Shown: positions 1-8,187 of the stretch, piece after piece | Position numbering within the stretch: position 1 is the first letter of the stretch | How the letters are laid out: each line of letters opens with the position of its first letter | NCBI GenBank assembly: GCA_029260345.1 | Contig: JAJDDK010000006.1 | Location: 434,001 to 498,000, forward strand | Length of the DNA: 64,000 nt | Direction of reading: 5' to 3' | Source: Phycisphaerales bacterium | Lineage (GTDB): Bacteria > Planctomycetota > Phycisphaerae > Phycisphaerales > UBA1924 | The notes under the pieces: generated by a model | Seen by the model: the letters and a program-made list of their open reading frames with translations, nothing else | What the model was told of the DNA's origin: nothing | Databases searched by the model: none | Program-made: the position numbers and the translations under genes

Positions 1-46
1 ACAATGCAGTGACCGGGGCCGCTCGCCGAACGAATGGAGCATTCAC

Positions 47-217
47 ATGCTTGGATCGGCGCTGGGATTTTTCGTGATCGCAATCATCGCGGCGGTGCTA
101 GGCTTTGGTGGCATCGCAGGCGCAGCGACGGACATCGCGAAGATTCTGTTCTTCGTGTTCATCGTGCTGTTTGTGATCGGACTCGTGATGGGGCTTGTGC
201 GCAAACCGAAAGGCTGA
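47..217 (+). CDS. Small YtjA/DUF1328-like membrane protein (56 aa)
   Basis: This short gene encodes 56 residues and is nearly all hydrophobic: one segment at about residues 5-25 and a second at about 31-51, ending in a short basic tail (RKPKG). Glycine-rich GFGGIAG followed by A-x-D-I-A-K-I-L-F is the pattern of the UPF0391/DUF1328 family (E. coli YtjA), whose members are small inner-membrane proteins of unknown function and about this length. GGAG at 36-39 lies 7 bases before the ATG and supports the start. It is transcribed toward the convergent peptidase gene that ends at 236. Family assignment is by motif and size; the cellular role is unknown. Confidence 0.85.
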   Translation: MLGSALGFFVIAIIAAVLGFGGIAGAATDIAKILFFVFIVLFVIGLVMGLVRKPKG

Positions 218-235
218 CTCGCGCCAAGCGCCCGA

Positions 236-1648
236 TCACTGTGACGATGCAGCAGGGAATGACACGGGGCTGTAATAGCCGTCGTGGTCGTACGCGCGCA
301 CGCCGAAGAGGTAGTTGTCCTTGCTCATCTTCAGCGTGTGCTCGGTGACGTTTCCGACGTCGACCTTTCCGGTCCAGACGGGGCTGATGGTGTCGCGCCA
401 GACGATTTGGTAGCCGGCGACATCGCGTTCGGGACACGCTTCCCAGCGGATCGTGGTGTCGGGCGTGAGGTCGGCGGTGATGAGTCGCGCGTCGGCGGGA
501 GTTGATGGCGCGTTGGCGAGGTGAACAAGCGTCGCGCCGTTCAGGAGTGTGACGCCTTTGAGATAGTCCGCGTCGATGTATTCGAGCGTGTCGCCGTATT
601 GCACGCCGTCTTCGACGCGGATGTCCTGGTGCTGACGCTCGTAGACCTCTTCGACCACGGTGAAGCGCACGGCGGCGACACCGAGTTGATTGAAGGGGGT
701 GTGGTCGCCGCCGCGAAGGAAGCGGTCGGGGCGGTAGACGAGTTTGGCTTTGATGGGCAGGTCGTGCCAGGCGCCGACTTCGGCGATGTAACGCGCGAGC
801 TGGCGGGAATCCGAGTCGTTTTCGGCGGACAGTCCTTGAATGCGCCGGATGGTGTTGTCTTCGAGATGGCGCGGCACGCCTTCAGAGAACACGCGGATCT
901 CGGTGTCGTTGGCGCCGCCGAATGGGCTGGAAGGATCGCCGATGACGTCGTTGGACAGAACCGCGCGGATGTCCTTGCCGGATGACACGGCATTGCGCGC
1001 ATGCATCCCGGCGCCGATGAGGCCTTGCTCTTCTCCGGCGGTCGGCATGAGAACAATTGTCGCGTCGAAGCGGTGCTTGGAAAGGACGCGGGCCAACTCA
1101 ATAATGGCGGCGACGCCGGAGGCGTCATCATTGGCGCCGGGGGCGTCGATCTCGCGATCGAGCGGGTCACTGGCGCGCGAGTCGTAGTGGCCGATCATGT
1201 AGTAGAGGCGCTGGCTTGCTTCTGGCATGGCGCCGGGGATGACGCAGACGGGGTTGATGACGTCAACTTCGATATCGATGCGCCGGCCGTCAGGCTCGAC
1301 GACGTGTGTGTCCATATAAATCTGAAGCGATTCATTTCCGGTGCGCCCGGAGGATTCGTTGATGCGCTCAAACTCGGATTCGATCCAGCGTCGGGCGGCG
1401 CCGATGCCGCGCGTGTCGGATTCGGTCTCGCTGAGTGTGTGACGCGTACCGAAGGACGTGAGCGTCGCGACGTAATCCATGAGCGAATCGGCGGAGACTT
1501 CACTGAGAATGTCGTCCACCTCGGGCGGCGGCGCCTTGGCGGGAACGATCATCTGGAAGTCGTAATTGGTTCCCGAACTGTGGCAGCCCGCGGCGAAAAG
1601 CGCGAGGACGATCGGGAGCAACGCGGCGGTGCGGCGTGCGTTTTTCAT
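236..1648 (-). CDS. M28-family zinc aminopeptidase, lipoprotein, with C-terminal Fn3-like domain
   Basis: Predicted 470-residue exported metallopeptidase. The start at 1648 gives a signal peptide ending in a lipobox (LFAAGC, lipid-attached Cys22); the same frame runs open far upstream, but that part is antisense to murD and is not protein-like. Zinc ligands of the M28 fold are visible: His154 in GHYDS, Asp174 in GANDDASG, the Glu206-Glu207 pair in AGEEQG, Asp234 in SNDVIG, and probably His340 in RQHQD. The last 90 or so residues (IRWEACPERDVAGYQIVWRD onward) resemble a fibronectin type III domain. It is divergent from murD. Likely role: trimming peptides outside the cytoplasmic membrane. The substrate cannot be told. 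Confidence 0.9.
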   Translation of the reverse strand: MKNARRTAALLPIVLALFAAGCHSSGTNYDFQMIVPAKAPPPEVDDILSEVSADSLMDYVATLTSFGTRHTLSETESDTRGIGAARRWIESEFERINESSGRTGNESLQIYMDTHVVEPDGRRIDIEVDVINPVCVIPGAMPEASQRLYYMIGHYDSRASDPLDREIDAPGANDDASGVAAIIELARVLSKHRFDATIVLMPTAGEEQGLIGAGMHARNAVSSGKDIRAVLSNDVIGDPSSPFGGANDTEIRVFSEGVPRHLEDNTIRRIQGLSAENDSDSRQLARYIAEVGAWHDLPIKAKLVYRPDRFLRGGDHTPFNQLGVAAVRFTVVEEVYERQHQDIRVEDGVQYGDTLEYIDADYLKGVTLLNGATLVHLANAPSTPADARLITADLTPDTTIRWEACPERDVAGYQIVWRDTISPVWTGKVDVGNVTEHTLKMSKDNYLFGVRAYDHDGYYSPVSFPAASSQ

Positions 1649-1726
1649 GCGGCACAGCGTACCGCGCCGGGGGACGCGATTCCGCGCGGGTCGCTGGCGG
1701 CGCGGGCGAAACGTACAGTGCGACAT

Positions 1727-3196
1727 ATGAGCGGCGAATACGCAGGGAAGCGCGTCGTGGTGATGGGGCTGGGCCGCTTCGGCGGGGGCGCCGGCGCGGT
1801 GAAATGGCTCGCGGGCCAAGGGGCGAAGCTGCTGGTGACGGATCTGTCGCCGGCGGAGAAACTCGCGGCGTCGATCACTGAGATTCAACGTGAGATTGAT
1901 TCGGGCGCGGTGGAGCTGCGGCTCGGCACGCACGACATTGCGGACTTTCGCGATGCGGATGTCGTGGTGGTGAGCCCGGCCGTGCCGAAGCCGTGGGAGA
2001 ACAAGTTCCTGCTCGCGGCGAAAGAAAGCGGCGCCAAACTGACAACGGAAATTCGGTTGCTCGTTGAGCTTCTGCCGAATCGGGATCGCACGATCGGTGT
2101 GACAGGAACGGCGGGGAAGAGCACGACGACGGCGATGGTGGCGCATATTTTGAGAGAGCTGGCTTGCGCTCAGAGCCCCGAGCGCAAGCGAGGGGTTGCG
2201 GTTGCGCCCGAAGACGGGCGAGACGCCCGTCCCACCGATGAATGTGATTTTTCGCGCGTTTGGTTGGGCGGGAACATTGGTGGGTCGTTGTTGCCGCGAG
2301 TGGAGGAAATTGACGCAAATGATTGGGTGGTTTTGGAGCTTTCGAGCACGCAACTTTATTGGTTGAGTGATTGGTTCGTCGGGCGGCAGGAGGAACAAGG
2401 ATGGTCGCCGCACGTGGCGGTGGTGACGAACGTGATGCCGAATCATTTGGATTGGCATGGGGATTTTGAGCATTACGAGCGGTGCAAGAATGAAATCTTT
2501 CGACATCAATCTCCGGGCGATGAAGTGGTGCGTGGCAATAAAGTCGCGATCATGGTTGAACTTGCCGCGTCGTTGTCAGTGATCGGCGAGCACAACCGTC
2601 GCAATGCGTTACTTGCTGGGCGCGCCGTTGCAAGTGCGCTGGATCAGCACCATTCTTCGGCTTCATTCAATAAGGCGCTGCGCACGTTCACGGGCCTGCC
2701 GCATCGCTTGCAGCTTGTCGCCGAAGCGAATCGCGACGGCGGCGCTATCCGCGCGTACAACGATTCCAAATGCACAACCCCGGAAGCCGCAGCACTCGCG
2801 GTGCAAGCATTTGCAGATGACGAACGCATCGGCGCGTCGCGTGTGCATCTCATTGCTGGCGGGTACGACAAAGGCGTTGATCTGGCGCCGCTTGTTCAGG
2901 CAGGCGCGATGTGCAAGGCGGTTTACACGATCGGCGCCACCGGTCCGCACATCGCTGAGGCAGTGACGAAGCAGGGCGGGCGTTCGGTCGAGTGCGAGGT
3001 TCTGGACCGGGCGGTGGACGACGCGGTGAAGGCGGCGTCGCCGGGAGACGTCATCCTGCTCAGCCCGGGATGCGCAAGCTGGGACCAGTTCACGAATTAC
3101 GAAGAGCGCGGCGAGCGATTCACGCAACTCGTGCGAGCCAAACTCGGGCTTGAGCCGGCGCCGCCGAGTCTCTTCGAAATGCCCGCTGAGGTCTGA
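1727..3196 (+). CDS. murD: UDP-N-acetylmuramoylalanine--D-glutamate ligase (MurD)
   Basis: Cytoplasmic Mur ligase that adds D-glutamate to UDP-MurNAc-L-Ala in peptidoglycan precursor synthesis. The 489-residue product has an N-terminal Rossmann-like domain (GLGRFGGGAG), the ATP loop GTAGKSTTT at residues 127-135, GGNIGG at 181-186, HLDWHGDFEHY in the central domain, and the C-terminal signatures GGYDKGVD and SPGCASWDQFTNYEERG. Residues about 146-177 between the ATP loop helix and GGNIGG are extra relative to normal MurD and are encoded by an inserted palindromic repeat (2162-2235), which keeps the frame. The ATG at 1727 matches the expected N terminus. The gene stands alone, about 20 kb from the rsmH-ftsI group, rather than inside a dcw cluster. 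Confidence 0.95.
   Translation: MSGEYAGKRVVVMGLGRFGGGAGAVKWLAGQGAKLLVTDLSPAEKLAASITEIQREIDSGAVELRLGTHDIADFRDADVVVVSPAVPKPWENKFLLAAKESGAKLTTEIRLLVELLPNRDRTIGVTGTAGKSTTTAMVAHILRELACAQSPERKRGVAVAPEDGRDARPTDECDFSRVWLGGNIGGSLLPRVEEIDANDWVVLELSSTQLYWLSDWFVGRQEEQGWSPHVAVVTNVMPNHLDWHGDFEHYERCKNEIFRHQSPGDEVVRGNKVAIMVELAASLSVIGEHNRRNALLAGRAVASALDQHHSSASFNKALRTFTGLPHRLQLVAEANRDGGAIRAYNDSKCTTPEAAALAVQAFADDERIGASRVHLIAGGYDKGVDLAPLVQAGAMCKAVYTIGATGPHIAEAVTKQGGRSVECEVLDRAVDDAVKAASPGDVILLSPGCASWDQFTNYEERGERFTQLVRAKLGLEPAPPSLFEMPAEV
2162..2235. repeat. Palindromic repeat element inserted in frame within murD
   Basis: Two back-to-back hairpins. The first pairs GCTTGCGCT (2162-2170) with AGCGCAAGC (2181-2189), with a further CCCC/GGGG pairing at 2176-2179 and 2192-2195. 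The second pairs GACGGGCG (2213-2220) with CGCCCGTC (2224-2231) around a 3-base loop. The forward translation contains SPERKRG and GRDARPT; the reverse strand reads LACARGSE. From memory these are common translations of dispersed repeats in planctomycete genomes. The insertion adds about 32 codons to murD without a stop. Confidence 0.75.
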
Positions 3197-3242
3197 TTGG
3201 AGCCGACCCGAACGAAAACCGAAAAAATATCCGAAAAGAACC

Positions 3243-3258
3243 CGAACATCGGTTGACG
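3243..3258 (+). promoter_or_regulatory. Possible SOS-type operator overlapping a -35 element upstream of recA
   Basis: CGAACATCGGTTGACG contains GAAC-N4-GTT, one base short of the Gram-positive-type LexA core GAAC-N4-GTTC, and it overlaps TTGACG, a good -35 hexamer. No convincing -10 hexamer is seen at 17 bases. Further GAAC half-sites occur at 3291-3294 and 3303-3306 before the start codon. No lexA gene is in the window, so this is only a suggestion. Confidence 0.3.
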
Positions 3259-3334
3259 GCCGATATCGTCTCTGGTACCTAGTGAAACCCGAACACGCGG
3301 TCGAACGAGGGACGCAAACAGGAGGCTCGATATC

Positions 3335-4492
3335 ATGGCGGTCGCGACATCAAACAACGGAACTCGAGGTGGAACAGTGAGCAAGGCGAAGGCCAGGAAG
3401 GCCGCGGAACGTGATGCGGGGAGCAAGAATCGCATGGCGGTGACGAGCGACGAAAAAGGCAAGGGCGAGGCGCTGGATCGGGCGCTGTCGCAGATCGAAC
3501 GCACCTTTGGCAAGGGCTCGATCATGCGGCTGGATTCCGACCAGCAGCAGCCCATTCCTGGCATCTCAACCGGCGCCTTGTCGCTGGACATTGCCCTTGG
3601 CGGGCGCGGCATCCCGCGCGGGCGCATCGTCGAAATTTTCGGGCCGGAGTCTTCAGGTAAGACGACGCTGGCTCTGACGGTCATTGCCAACGCGCAGAAG
3701 CGCGGCGGCGTCGCGGCCTTTATTGACGCGGAACATGCGCTGGACCCATCCTGGGCACGGCGCATTGGCGTGGATATTGACGACCTGCTGGTGTCGCAGC
3801 CGGACAGCGGCGAGCAGGCGCTGGAAATCTGCGAACTGCTTGTGCGCTCCAGCGCTGTGGAAGTGATTGTGGTGGATTCCGTTGCGGCGCTTATCCCGCG
3901 AGCGGAAATTGAAGGCGATATCGGCGATTCGCACGTTGGTTTGCAGGCGCGGCTCATGAGTCAGGCGATGCGCAAACTGACTGGCGCCATTGCACGCAGC
4001 CATACGAGCGTGATCTTTATCAATCAGATTCGCGAAAAAATCGGCGTGATGTTCGGTTCGCCGGAGACGACGCCGGGCGGGCGGGCGCTGAAGTTTTATT
4101 CGTCCGTGCGTGTGGATATTCGGCGCACCGGCTCCATCAAGGAAGGCGACACGGCGGTCGGCAACCGGGTGCGGACGCGCATCGTGAAGAACAAGGTGGC
4201 GCCGCCTTTCCGCGATGCGGAATTCGACATCATGTTCGACAGCGGCATTTCGGTGTCCGGCGATCTGCTGGATCTCGCCGTGAATGAGAACGTCGTGGAC
4301 AAGAGCGGCGCGTGGTTCAGTTATGGCGATGTGCGGCTCGGACAGGGACGCGAAAATTCCAAGCGGTTCCTCGAAGAGAATCCGGAGCTTTTCAAAGAGA
4401 TTCACCAGCGCGTGCTTGAAGTGAAGGGCTTTGTGCCGGCAGCGCCGGCGGCGCTTGAAGAAAGCGAATCAGAGGCCGACCCGGACGAGTAA
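3335..4492 (+). CDS. recA: Recombinase RecA
   Basis: DNA-dependent ATPase that forms filaments on single-stranded DNA for homologous recombination and SOS signalling. The 385-residue product shows Walker A GPESSGKT at residues 103-110, the FIDAEHALD segment with catalytic Glu133, Walker B VIVVDS with Asp181, and the L2/RecA signature region around [13 protein letters not shown]. Compared with the E. coli protein it carries about 37 extra, lysine/arginine-rich N-terminal residues; GGAGG at 3321-3325 sits before the ATG at 3335 and supports this long form, although internal starts (for example GTG near 3380) cannot be excluded. The C terminus is acidic, as is usual. A strong hairpin terminator follows at 4602-4640. 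Confidence 0.98.
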   Translation: MAVATSNNGTRGGTVSKAKARKAAERDAGSKNRMAVTSDEKGKGEALDRALSQIERTFGKGSIMRLDSDQQQPIPGISTGALSLDIALGGRGIPRGRIVEIFGPESSGKTTLALTVIANAQKRGGVAAFIDAEHALDPSWARRIGVDIDDLLVSQPDSGEQALEICELLVRSSAVEVIVVDSVAALIPRAEIEGDIGDSHVGLQARLMSQAMRKLTGAIARSHTSVIFINQIREKIGVMFGSPETTPGGRALKFYSSVRVDIRRTGSIKEGDTAVGNRVRTRIVKNKVAPPFRDAEFDIMFDSGISVSGDLLDLAVNENVVDKSGAWFSYGDVRLGQGRENSKRFLEENPELFKEIHQRVLEVKGFVPAAPAALEESESEADPDE

Positions 4493-4882
4493 GTCGGGAG
4501 CCCGCGAGTGAGACGAAAACGGGATGTGCGAGAGCGGTGCGCGATCGTTGCGCCGAGTCGCATTCCTGAACAATTGTGAAGGGGGTCGCCGCGTGGCGAC
4601 CGTCGGCGGCGGGCGGGGCCCCGTCGCCGACTCTTTTTTTGCACGGATCTACGAGCCCGGCGCCGATTCAGGCGGACATGACCGACCCCTGAAGGCGAGA
4701 CAATCCGCCCACAGCAATCGCATTATTGATCATATTTTTTAGAAACCGCCCCGTGTGTTTCTGCGTATTCCATGGTTGAAATGATGGGCCACCACTTCAT
4801 CATGATTCTCGGACCTGCCTGCGGCCGCGCTTTCAGTGCGGTTGCCAACGGCCCCGCCCTCGGTATCCTTCGGCTCGCGCAA
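4493..4882. other. Gene-free stretch between recA and tRNA-Leu
   Basis: About 390 bases. The recA terminator lies at 4602-4640. The only long open frame here (about 72 codons on the plus strand from 4524) runs through the terminator hairpin and has no recognisable protein character. I see no convincing tRNA promoter. Confidence 0.6.
4602..4640 (+). terminator. Rho-independent terminator downstream of recA
   Basis: A GC-rich stem formed by GTCGGCGGCGGG and CCCGTCGCCGAC (one G-T wobble) is followed directly by TCTTTTTTT. Position and strand fit termination of recA transcription. Confidence 0.85.
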
Positions 4883-4968
4883 GCGGCTGTGGCGGAATTG
4901 GCAGACGCGCTAGGTTCAGGTCCTAGTGGGGGTAAAACCCCGTGGAGGTTCGACTCCTCTCAGCCGCA
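4883..4968 (+). tRNA. tRNA-Leu (anticodon CAG)
   Basis: An 86-base class II tRNA. Acceptor stem GCGGCTG (4883-4889) pairs with CAGCCGC (4961-4967), followed by discriminator A. The anticodon stem CTAGG/CCTAG encloses the loop TTCAGGT, giving anticodon CAG, which reads CTG leucine codons. A long variable arm (GGGGGTAAAACCCC) is typical of tRNA-Leu, and the T arm GGAGG-TTCGACT-CCTCT is intact. The 3' CCA is not encoded (next bases are TTT). Confidence 0.97.
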
Positions 4969-5198
4969 TTTGGCTCCGGTCCGAATCGTCGCACCGGCAT
5001 TGACACGTCCAAACCACGTCGCCGCATCGGGTTCGAACGTGCGGCGTCATTCCATTCATCGATCGATTCGGATAGACTCCGAGGGTCCTCGGTTTCGCGG
5101 AGTCCTGTGAAAAAACCGAACAAGGGGCCATTCGCTGAATCGCGTCGCGGTTCGGCGGGTCTCGTCAGAATCACGCATTCCGGCAGGAGAATCAGACT

Positions 5199-6377
5199 AT
5201 GAAGCATCGTTCCAAGGGATTCACGCTCGTCGAGTTGCTCGTGGTGATCAGCATCATCGCGCTGCTCATCGGCATTCTGCTGCCGGCGCTGGGCGAGGCC
5301 AAGCGCAAGGCCCGTCAGTTGCAAGATGTGGCGAACCTAGGTGAGCACGGCAAGGCGATCGGCATCTACGGCGCTGAGAACCGGAACCGGATGCCCAACA
5401 TTCCCCCGTCGAGCAACGACATCAGTTCGCCGATTTACGGTCCTCCAGGAACCCCGCGCGCCACGTGGGCAAACCGTGATGGCGCCGGCGCCGGCGGAAG
5501 CTCACCCAGCGGCAACTCGGAATATGCCCACAACGGATTCGCCATCTCGCAGGGCGGCCTTTCGTACGACGACGTGTGGCGCTTCCACAACATTGCCTTT
5601 GGCGATTACATCGTGGACGGCACCGGGTACGAACTGCTGAGCGATGTCTTCGCGTCGCCCGGCTCCAATACATCCGCGAACTGGGACATTCTGAAGCAAG
5701 GCACGAATCCTGACCTGCAGTTCCCGACGAACTTTGCGGGCTTGGGCAACACCAGCTCGCAGCCGGGCTTCTTCCAGGGCGGCAGCTATGGCTTCACCGG
5801 CCAGGACAGCGCCTCGGGTGATGAAGTCTTCACGTGGGTGCTCCAGAGCGATTACAAGTACACCTTCGCCGCGTTGTATGGCCAGCTCACGCAGCCGGCG
5901 ACGACGCTGTCACCGAACTTCTGGCAGCCGCACTCATCCGGCCCGTTTGCCGGTGGCGCGATGCAGCTTCCGTGGACGCAGTCTCCGACGTACACCGCTT
6001 GGCGCAACTACATTCAGGCGTCTTCCTTCGATTTCCCGACGGAAAAGGTCGCGTTCTGGGAGCACTGGGCGTACAACTCGCGCCGCGCCGGCCTCTACTG
6101 CGCGCCGTTTGCTGAAGTCGCCGTGACCACGATCGATGGCAGCGCCAAACTTGTTCGTCCGTTCGACGTCATGCCCACCGGGCTTGAGTCCTCCAAGGCA
6201 TGGGAACGCGGCGACGGCTGGGGCACGCAGCAGGATTACCTGCCGCCGTCAGGCCACAGCACCGCAGCGATGCGAGCCGATTTGGGCCTGAACAATCAGA
6301 ATGGCAAGCCCTTCGCATGGTTCATCTACACGGACCGCGGTCAGCGCGGCCGTGACCTTGCCGGCGGCGCCTTCTGA
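5199..6377 (+). CDS. Prepilin-like (type II secretion pseudopilin-like) protein, paralogue 1
   Basis: 392-residue protein with a textbook type III signal peptide: a short basic leader MKHRSKG, cleavage before Phe8 (G-FTLVELLVVIS), Glu at position +5 of the mature protein, then a hydrophobic helix ending in LLPALGEAKRKAR. The rest is a large extracytoplasmic domain of the type planctomycetes carry in many copies; some such proteins are pseudopilins and others have no known job. AGGAG lies just upstream of the ATG. It shares long blocks with the gene at 6898-8151, for example NRMPNIPP, YAHNG, YDDVW and AFGDY, so the two arose by duplication. A tidy terminator follows at 6415-6446. Confidence 0.9.
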   Translation: MKHRSKGFTLVELLVVISIIALLIGILLPALGEAKRKARQLQDVANLGEHGKAIGIYGAENRNRMPNIPPSSNDISSPIYGPPGTPRATWANRDGAGAGGSSPSGNSEYAHNGFAISQGGLSYDDVWRFHNIAFGDYIVDGTGYELLSDVFASPGSNTSANWDILKQGTNPDLQFPTNFAGLGNTSSQPGFFQGGSYGFTGQDSASGDEVFTWVLQSDYKYTFAALYGQLTQPATTLSPNFWQPHSSGPFAGGAMQLPWTQSPTYTAWRNYIQASSFDFPTEKVAFWEHWAYNSRRAGLYCAPFAEVAVTTIDGSAKLVRPFDVMPTGLESSKAWERGDGWGTQQDYLPPSGHSTAAMRADLGLNNQNGKPFAWFIYTDRGQRGRDLAGGAF

Positions 6378-6414
6378 TTGGTGATCCCGTCCGAGATTGA
6401 ATGCTGATTCTCAA

Positions 6415-6446
6415 GCGGGCGCGCCATCAGGCGCGTCCGCTTTTTT
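6415..6446 (+). terminator. Rho-independent terminator after the first prepilin-like gene
   Basis: GCGGGCGCGCC (6415-6425), loop ATCA, GGCGCGTCCGC (6430-6440), then TTTTTT. An 11-base-pair stem with one G-T wobble and a T tract. Confidence 0.9.
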
Positions 6447-6540
6447 CGTGCCGGTGTGACGATTCGAAACGGGCGCGGTAGCATGACGATTGGCGCTGGG
6501 CAGTCGCATCCAGCGCCCTCACAGATTCAGGAGTGTAAAC

Positions 6541-6693
6541 GTGGACAAAGGCGCCAAGATCAAAGTGATTATTGCCGTCGTGCTGCTGCTGCTCGGCGTC
6601 GGGATTATCGGTTGGTACATGACCACATCCGGCGGCGGAGCTGAGACCCCCGGTCTCGATACGCTCGACGAGCGTCCGACCAACGCGCCATAA
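6541..6693 (+). CDS. Small single-span membrane protein (50 aa) between prepilin paralogues
   Basis: A GTG start at 6541 preceded by AGGAG at 6529-6533 gives a 50-residue protein: short basic cytoplasmic start (VDKGAKIK), one membrane helix at about residues 9-27 (VIIAVVLLLLGVGIIGWYM), and a short polar tail ending ERPTNAP. The same frame is open slightly upstream but that part lacks a start with a ribosome site. No family is recognised. Its place between two prepilin-like genes suggests, but does not show, a role with them at the membrane. Confidence 0.7.
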   Translation: MDKGAKIKVIIAVVLLLLGVGIIGWYMTTSGGGAETPGLDTLDERPTNAP

Positions 6694-6897
6694 TCGTCAG
6701 GCGCCGGTCCGCCCCATAGGAGATGGAGCGGTCGAAAACCGGGCCAACGTCCCGCAGAGCCGAAGCTGAGTTTGATCACCGCCGCGAGTCAGACGTGCGG
6801 CGTCCGCTGTGCCAATGCGGAAATTGTTGAACCAAACCGGCTTGCAGCAGGTATGGTGAATCGTCCGACGAGTTTTTTCATCCCCGGAGATGGCTTC

Positions 6898-8151
6898 ATG
6901 AGTTCAGCCAGACGAAGCGCTCGCACACCATTGATGGGATTCACGCTCGTCGAGCTGCTGGTGGTGATCTCGATCATCGCGGTGCTGCTGGGCCTGCTAT
7001 TGCCAGCGCTGGGCGAAGCCAAGCGTCGGGCGCGGCTGCTGAAGGACGTCGCCAATCTCGGCCAGAATGCGAAGGCGGTCGCGAATTACGGCGCCCAGAA
7101 CCGTGACCGAATGCCGAACATTCCGCCGGGCAACGGCGGTCAGGGAGAGATCGACCTCGGTGAACGAGGGCGTCCGGCGGTCGGCTTTGCCACCGTGCTC
7201 GAGAATGGCAGTGGGCTCGATCTGCAATCACCGTATGCGCACAACGGCTGGGCGATCCCTCCGGGTTTGTTCTATGACGACGTCTGGAAGATGCACCACA
7301 TTGCGTTTGGTGATTACGTCGTTGACGGCGCCGGCGCAGAACTGCTGCATGAAGTGTTCGTCTCTCCAGGCGCTGAGGACATTCTTGACAACTGGGATGA
7401 TTTCAAGTCCGGTCGATTGCACGGTCCAGATGACAGCCTGTTGGAGTGGCCGCTCGATTTCATCATGTCGAGTTCGGGCGGCGGCGTGGGCCGCGCGGCA
7501 AGCGCCTGGGTCGGCCCGCTGGACAATCCGCAAGAGATCTATGAGAAAGGCGCCGCGCCTTCAACGAATCAGCACGCCTGGATGTTGCAGGGCAGCTACC
7601 GGTACACGTGGGCTGGCTTGTACGGCAACGCCATTCATGTAAACAACTTCCAACCTGGGCAGGTGTGGCATTTCTTCCCGGAGCGCAGCTCAATTGGCGG
7701 CACGCCGGCGGCGCTCTCTTCGACCAACCCGATTACCTCGTTTGGGAATAACTACCGCGCGTACGTTCAGGCGTCGGACGCCAATTGGCCTTCACAGAAA
7801 GTCGCGTTCTGGGATTTTTGGGCTTCAAACTCGTCCAACGCGCGCTTCTACTTCGATCTCAAAGCGGAAGTCGCTGCGGGCATGGTGGACGGCAGTTCCC
7901 GATTGGTGCGACCTTTTGACGAATGCCCGAATCGCGTTGAGTCCTCGAACGCGCATGCGCGAGGCGAAAACATTGGCGTTGCGATGGTGTGGTATCACAC
8001 CAACACCGGCCACCCGTCAAAGAATCCATTTACGGCAGCGCAGGGCGGCGTGGGCGATCCGTTTGGAGCGGCCGGGCCTCACGCACAGTACGGCCCGGTG
8101 TCATGGTTCGCCTACACGAACGGCGGGCTTCGCGGTCGCGATTTCAAATAA
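6898..8151 (+). CDS. Prepilin-like (type II secretion pseudopilin-like) protein, paralogue 2
   Basis: 417 residues from the ATG at 6898, which has GGAG at 6886-6889; the frame extends upstream but without prepilin-like sequence. Leader MSSARRSARTPLMG precedes GFTLVELLVVISIIAV, so cleavage is expected before the Phe, with the conserved +5 Glu. The large C-terminal domain is homologous to the protein at 5199-6377 throughout, ending in a similar WFAYTNGGLRGRDF motif. Probably exported to the membrane or cell surface by the type IV pilus/type II secretion machinery, whose core genes are not in this window. Confidence 0.9.
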   Translation: MSSARRSARTPLMGFTLVELLVVISIIAVLLGLLLPALGEAKRRARLLKDVANLGQNAKAVANYGAQNRDRMPNIPPGNGGQGEIDLGERGRPAVGFATVLENGSGLDLQSPYAHNGWAIPPGLFYDDVWKMHHIAFGDYVVDGAGAELLHEVFVSPGAEDILDNWDDFKSGRLHGPDDSLLEWPLDFIMSSSGGGVGRAASAWVGPLDNPQEIYEKGAAPSTNQHAWMLQGSYRYTWAGLYGNAIHVNNFQPGQVWHFFPERSSIGGTPAALSSTNPITSFGNNYRAYVQASDANWPSQKVAFWDFWASNSSNARFYFDLKAEVAAGMVDGSSRLVRPFDECPNRVESSNAHARGENIGVAMVWYHTNTGHPSKNPFTAAQGGVGDPFGAAGPHAQYGPVSWFAYTNGGLRGRDFK

Positions 8152-8187
8152 ACGACGATTTGCGGCGTCATCCCGTATCTTCATGTC

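Noticed and set aside
1649-2509. Long minus-strand open frame extending the M28 peptidase gene upstream
   Set aside because: It is antisense to murD and reads as arginine/proline-rich nonsense; the lipoprotein signal peptide at 1648 is the natural start.
4524-4742. Small plus-strand open frame after recA
   Set aside because: It runs through the recA terminator hairpin and T tract and has no ribosome site or protein character.
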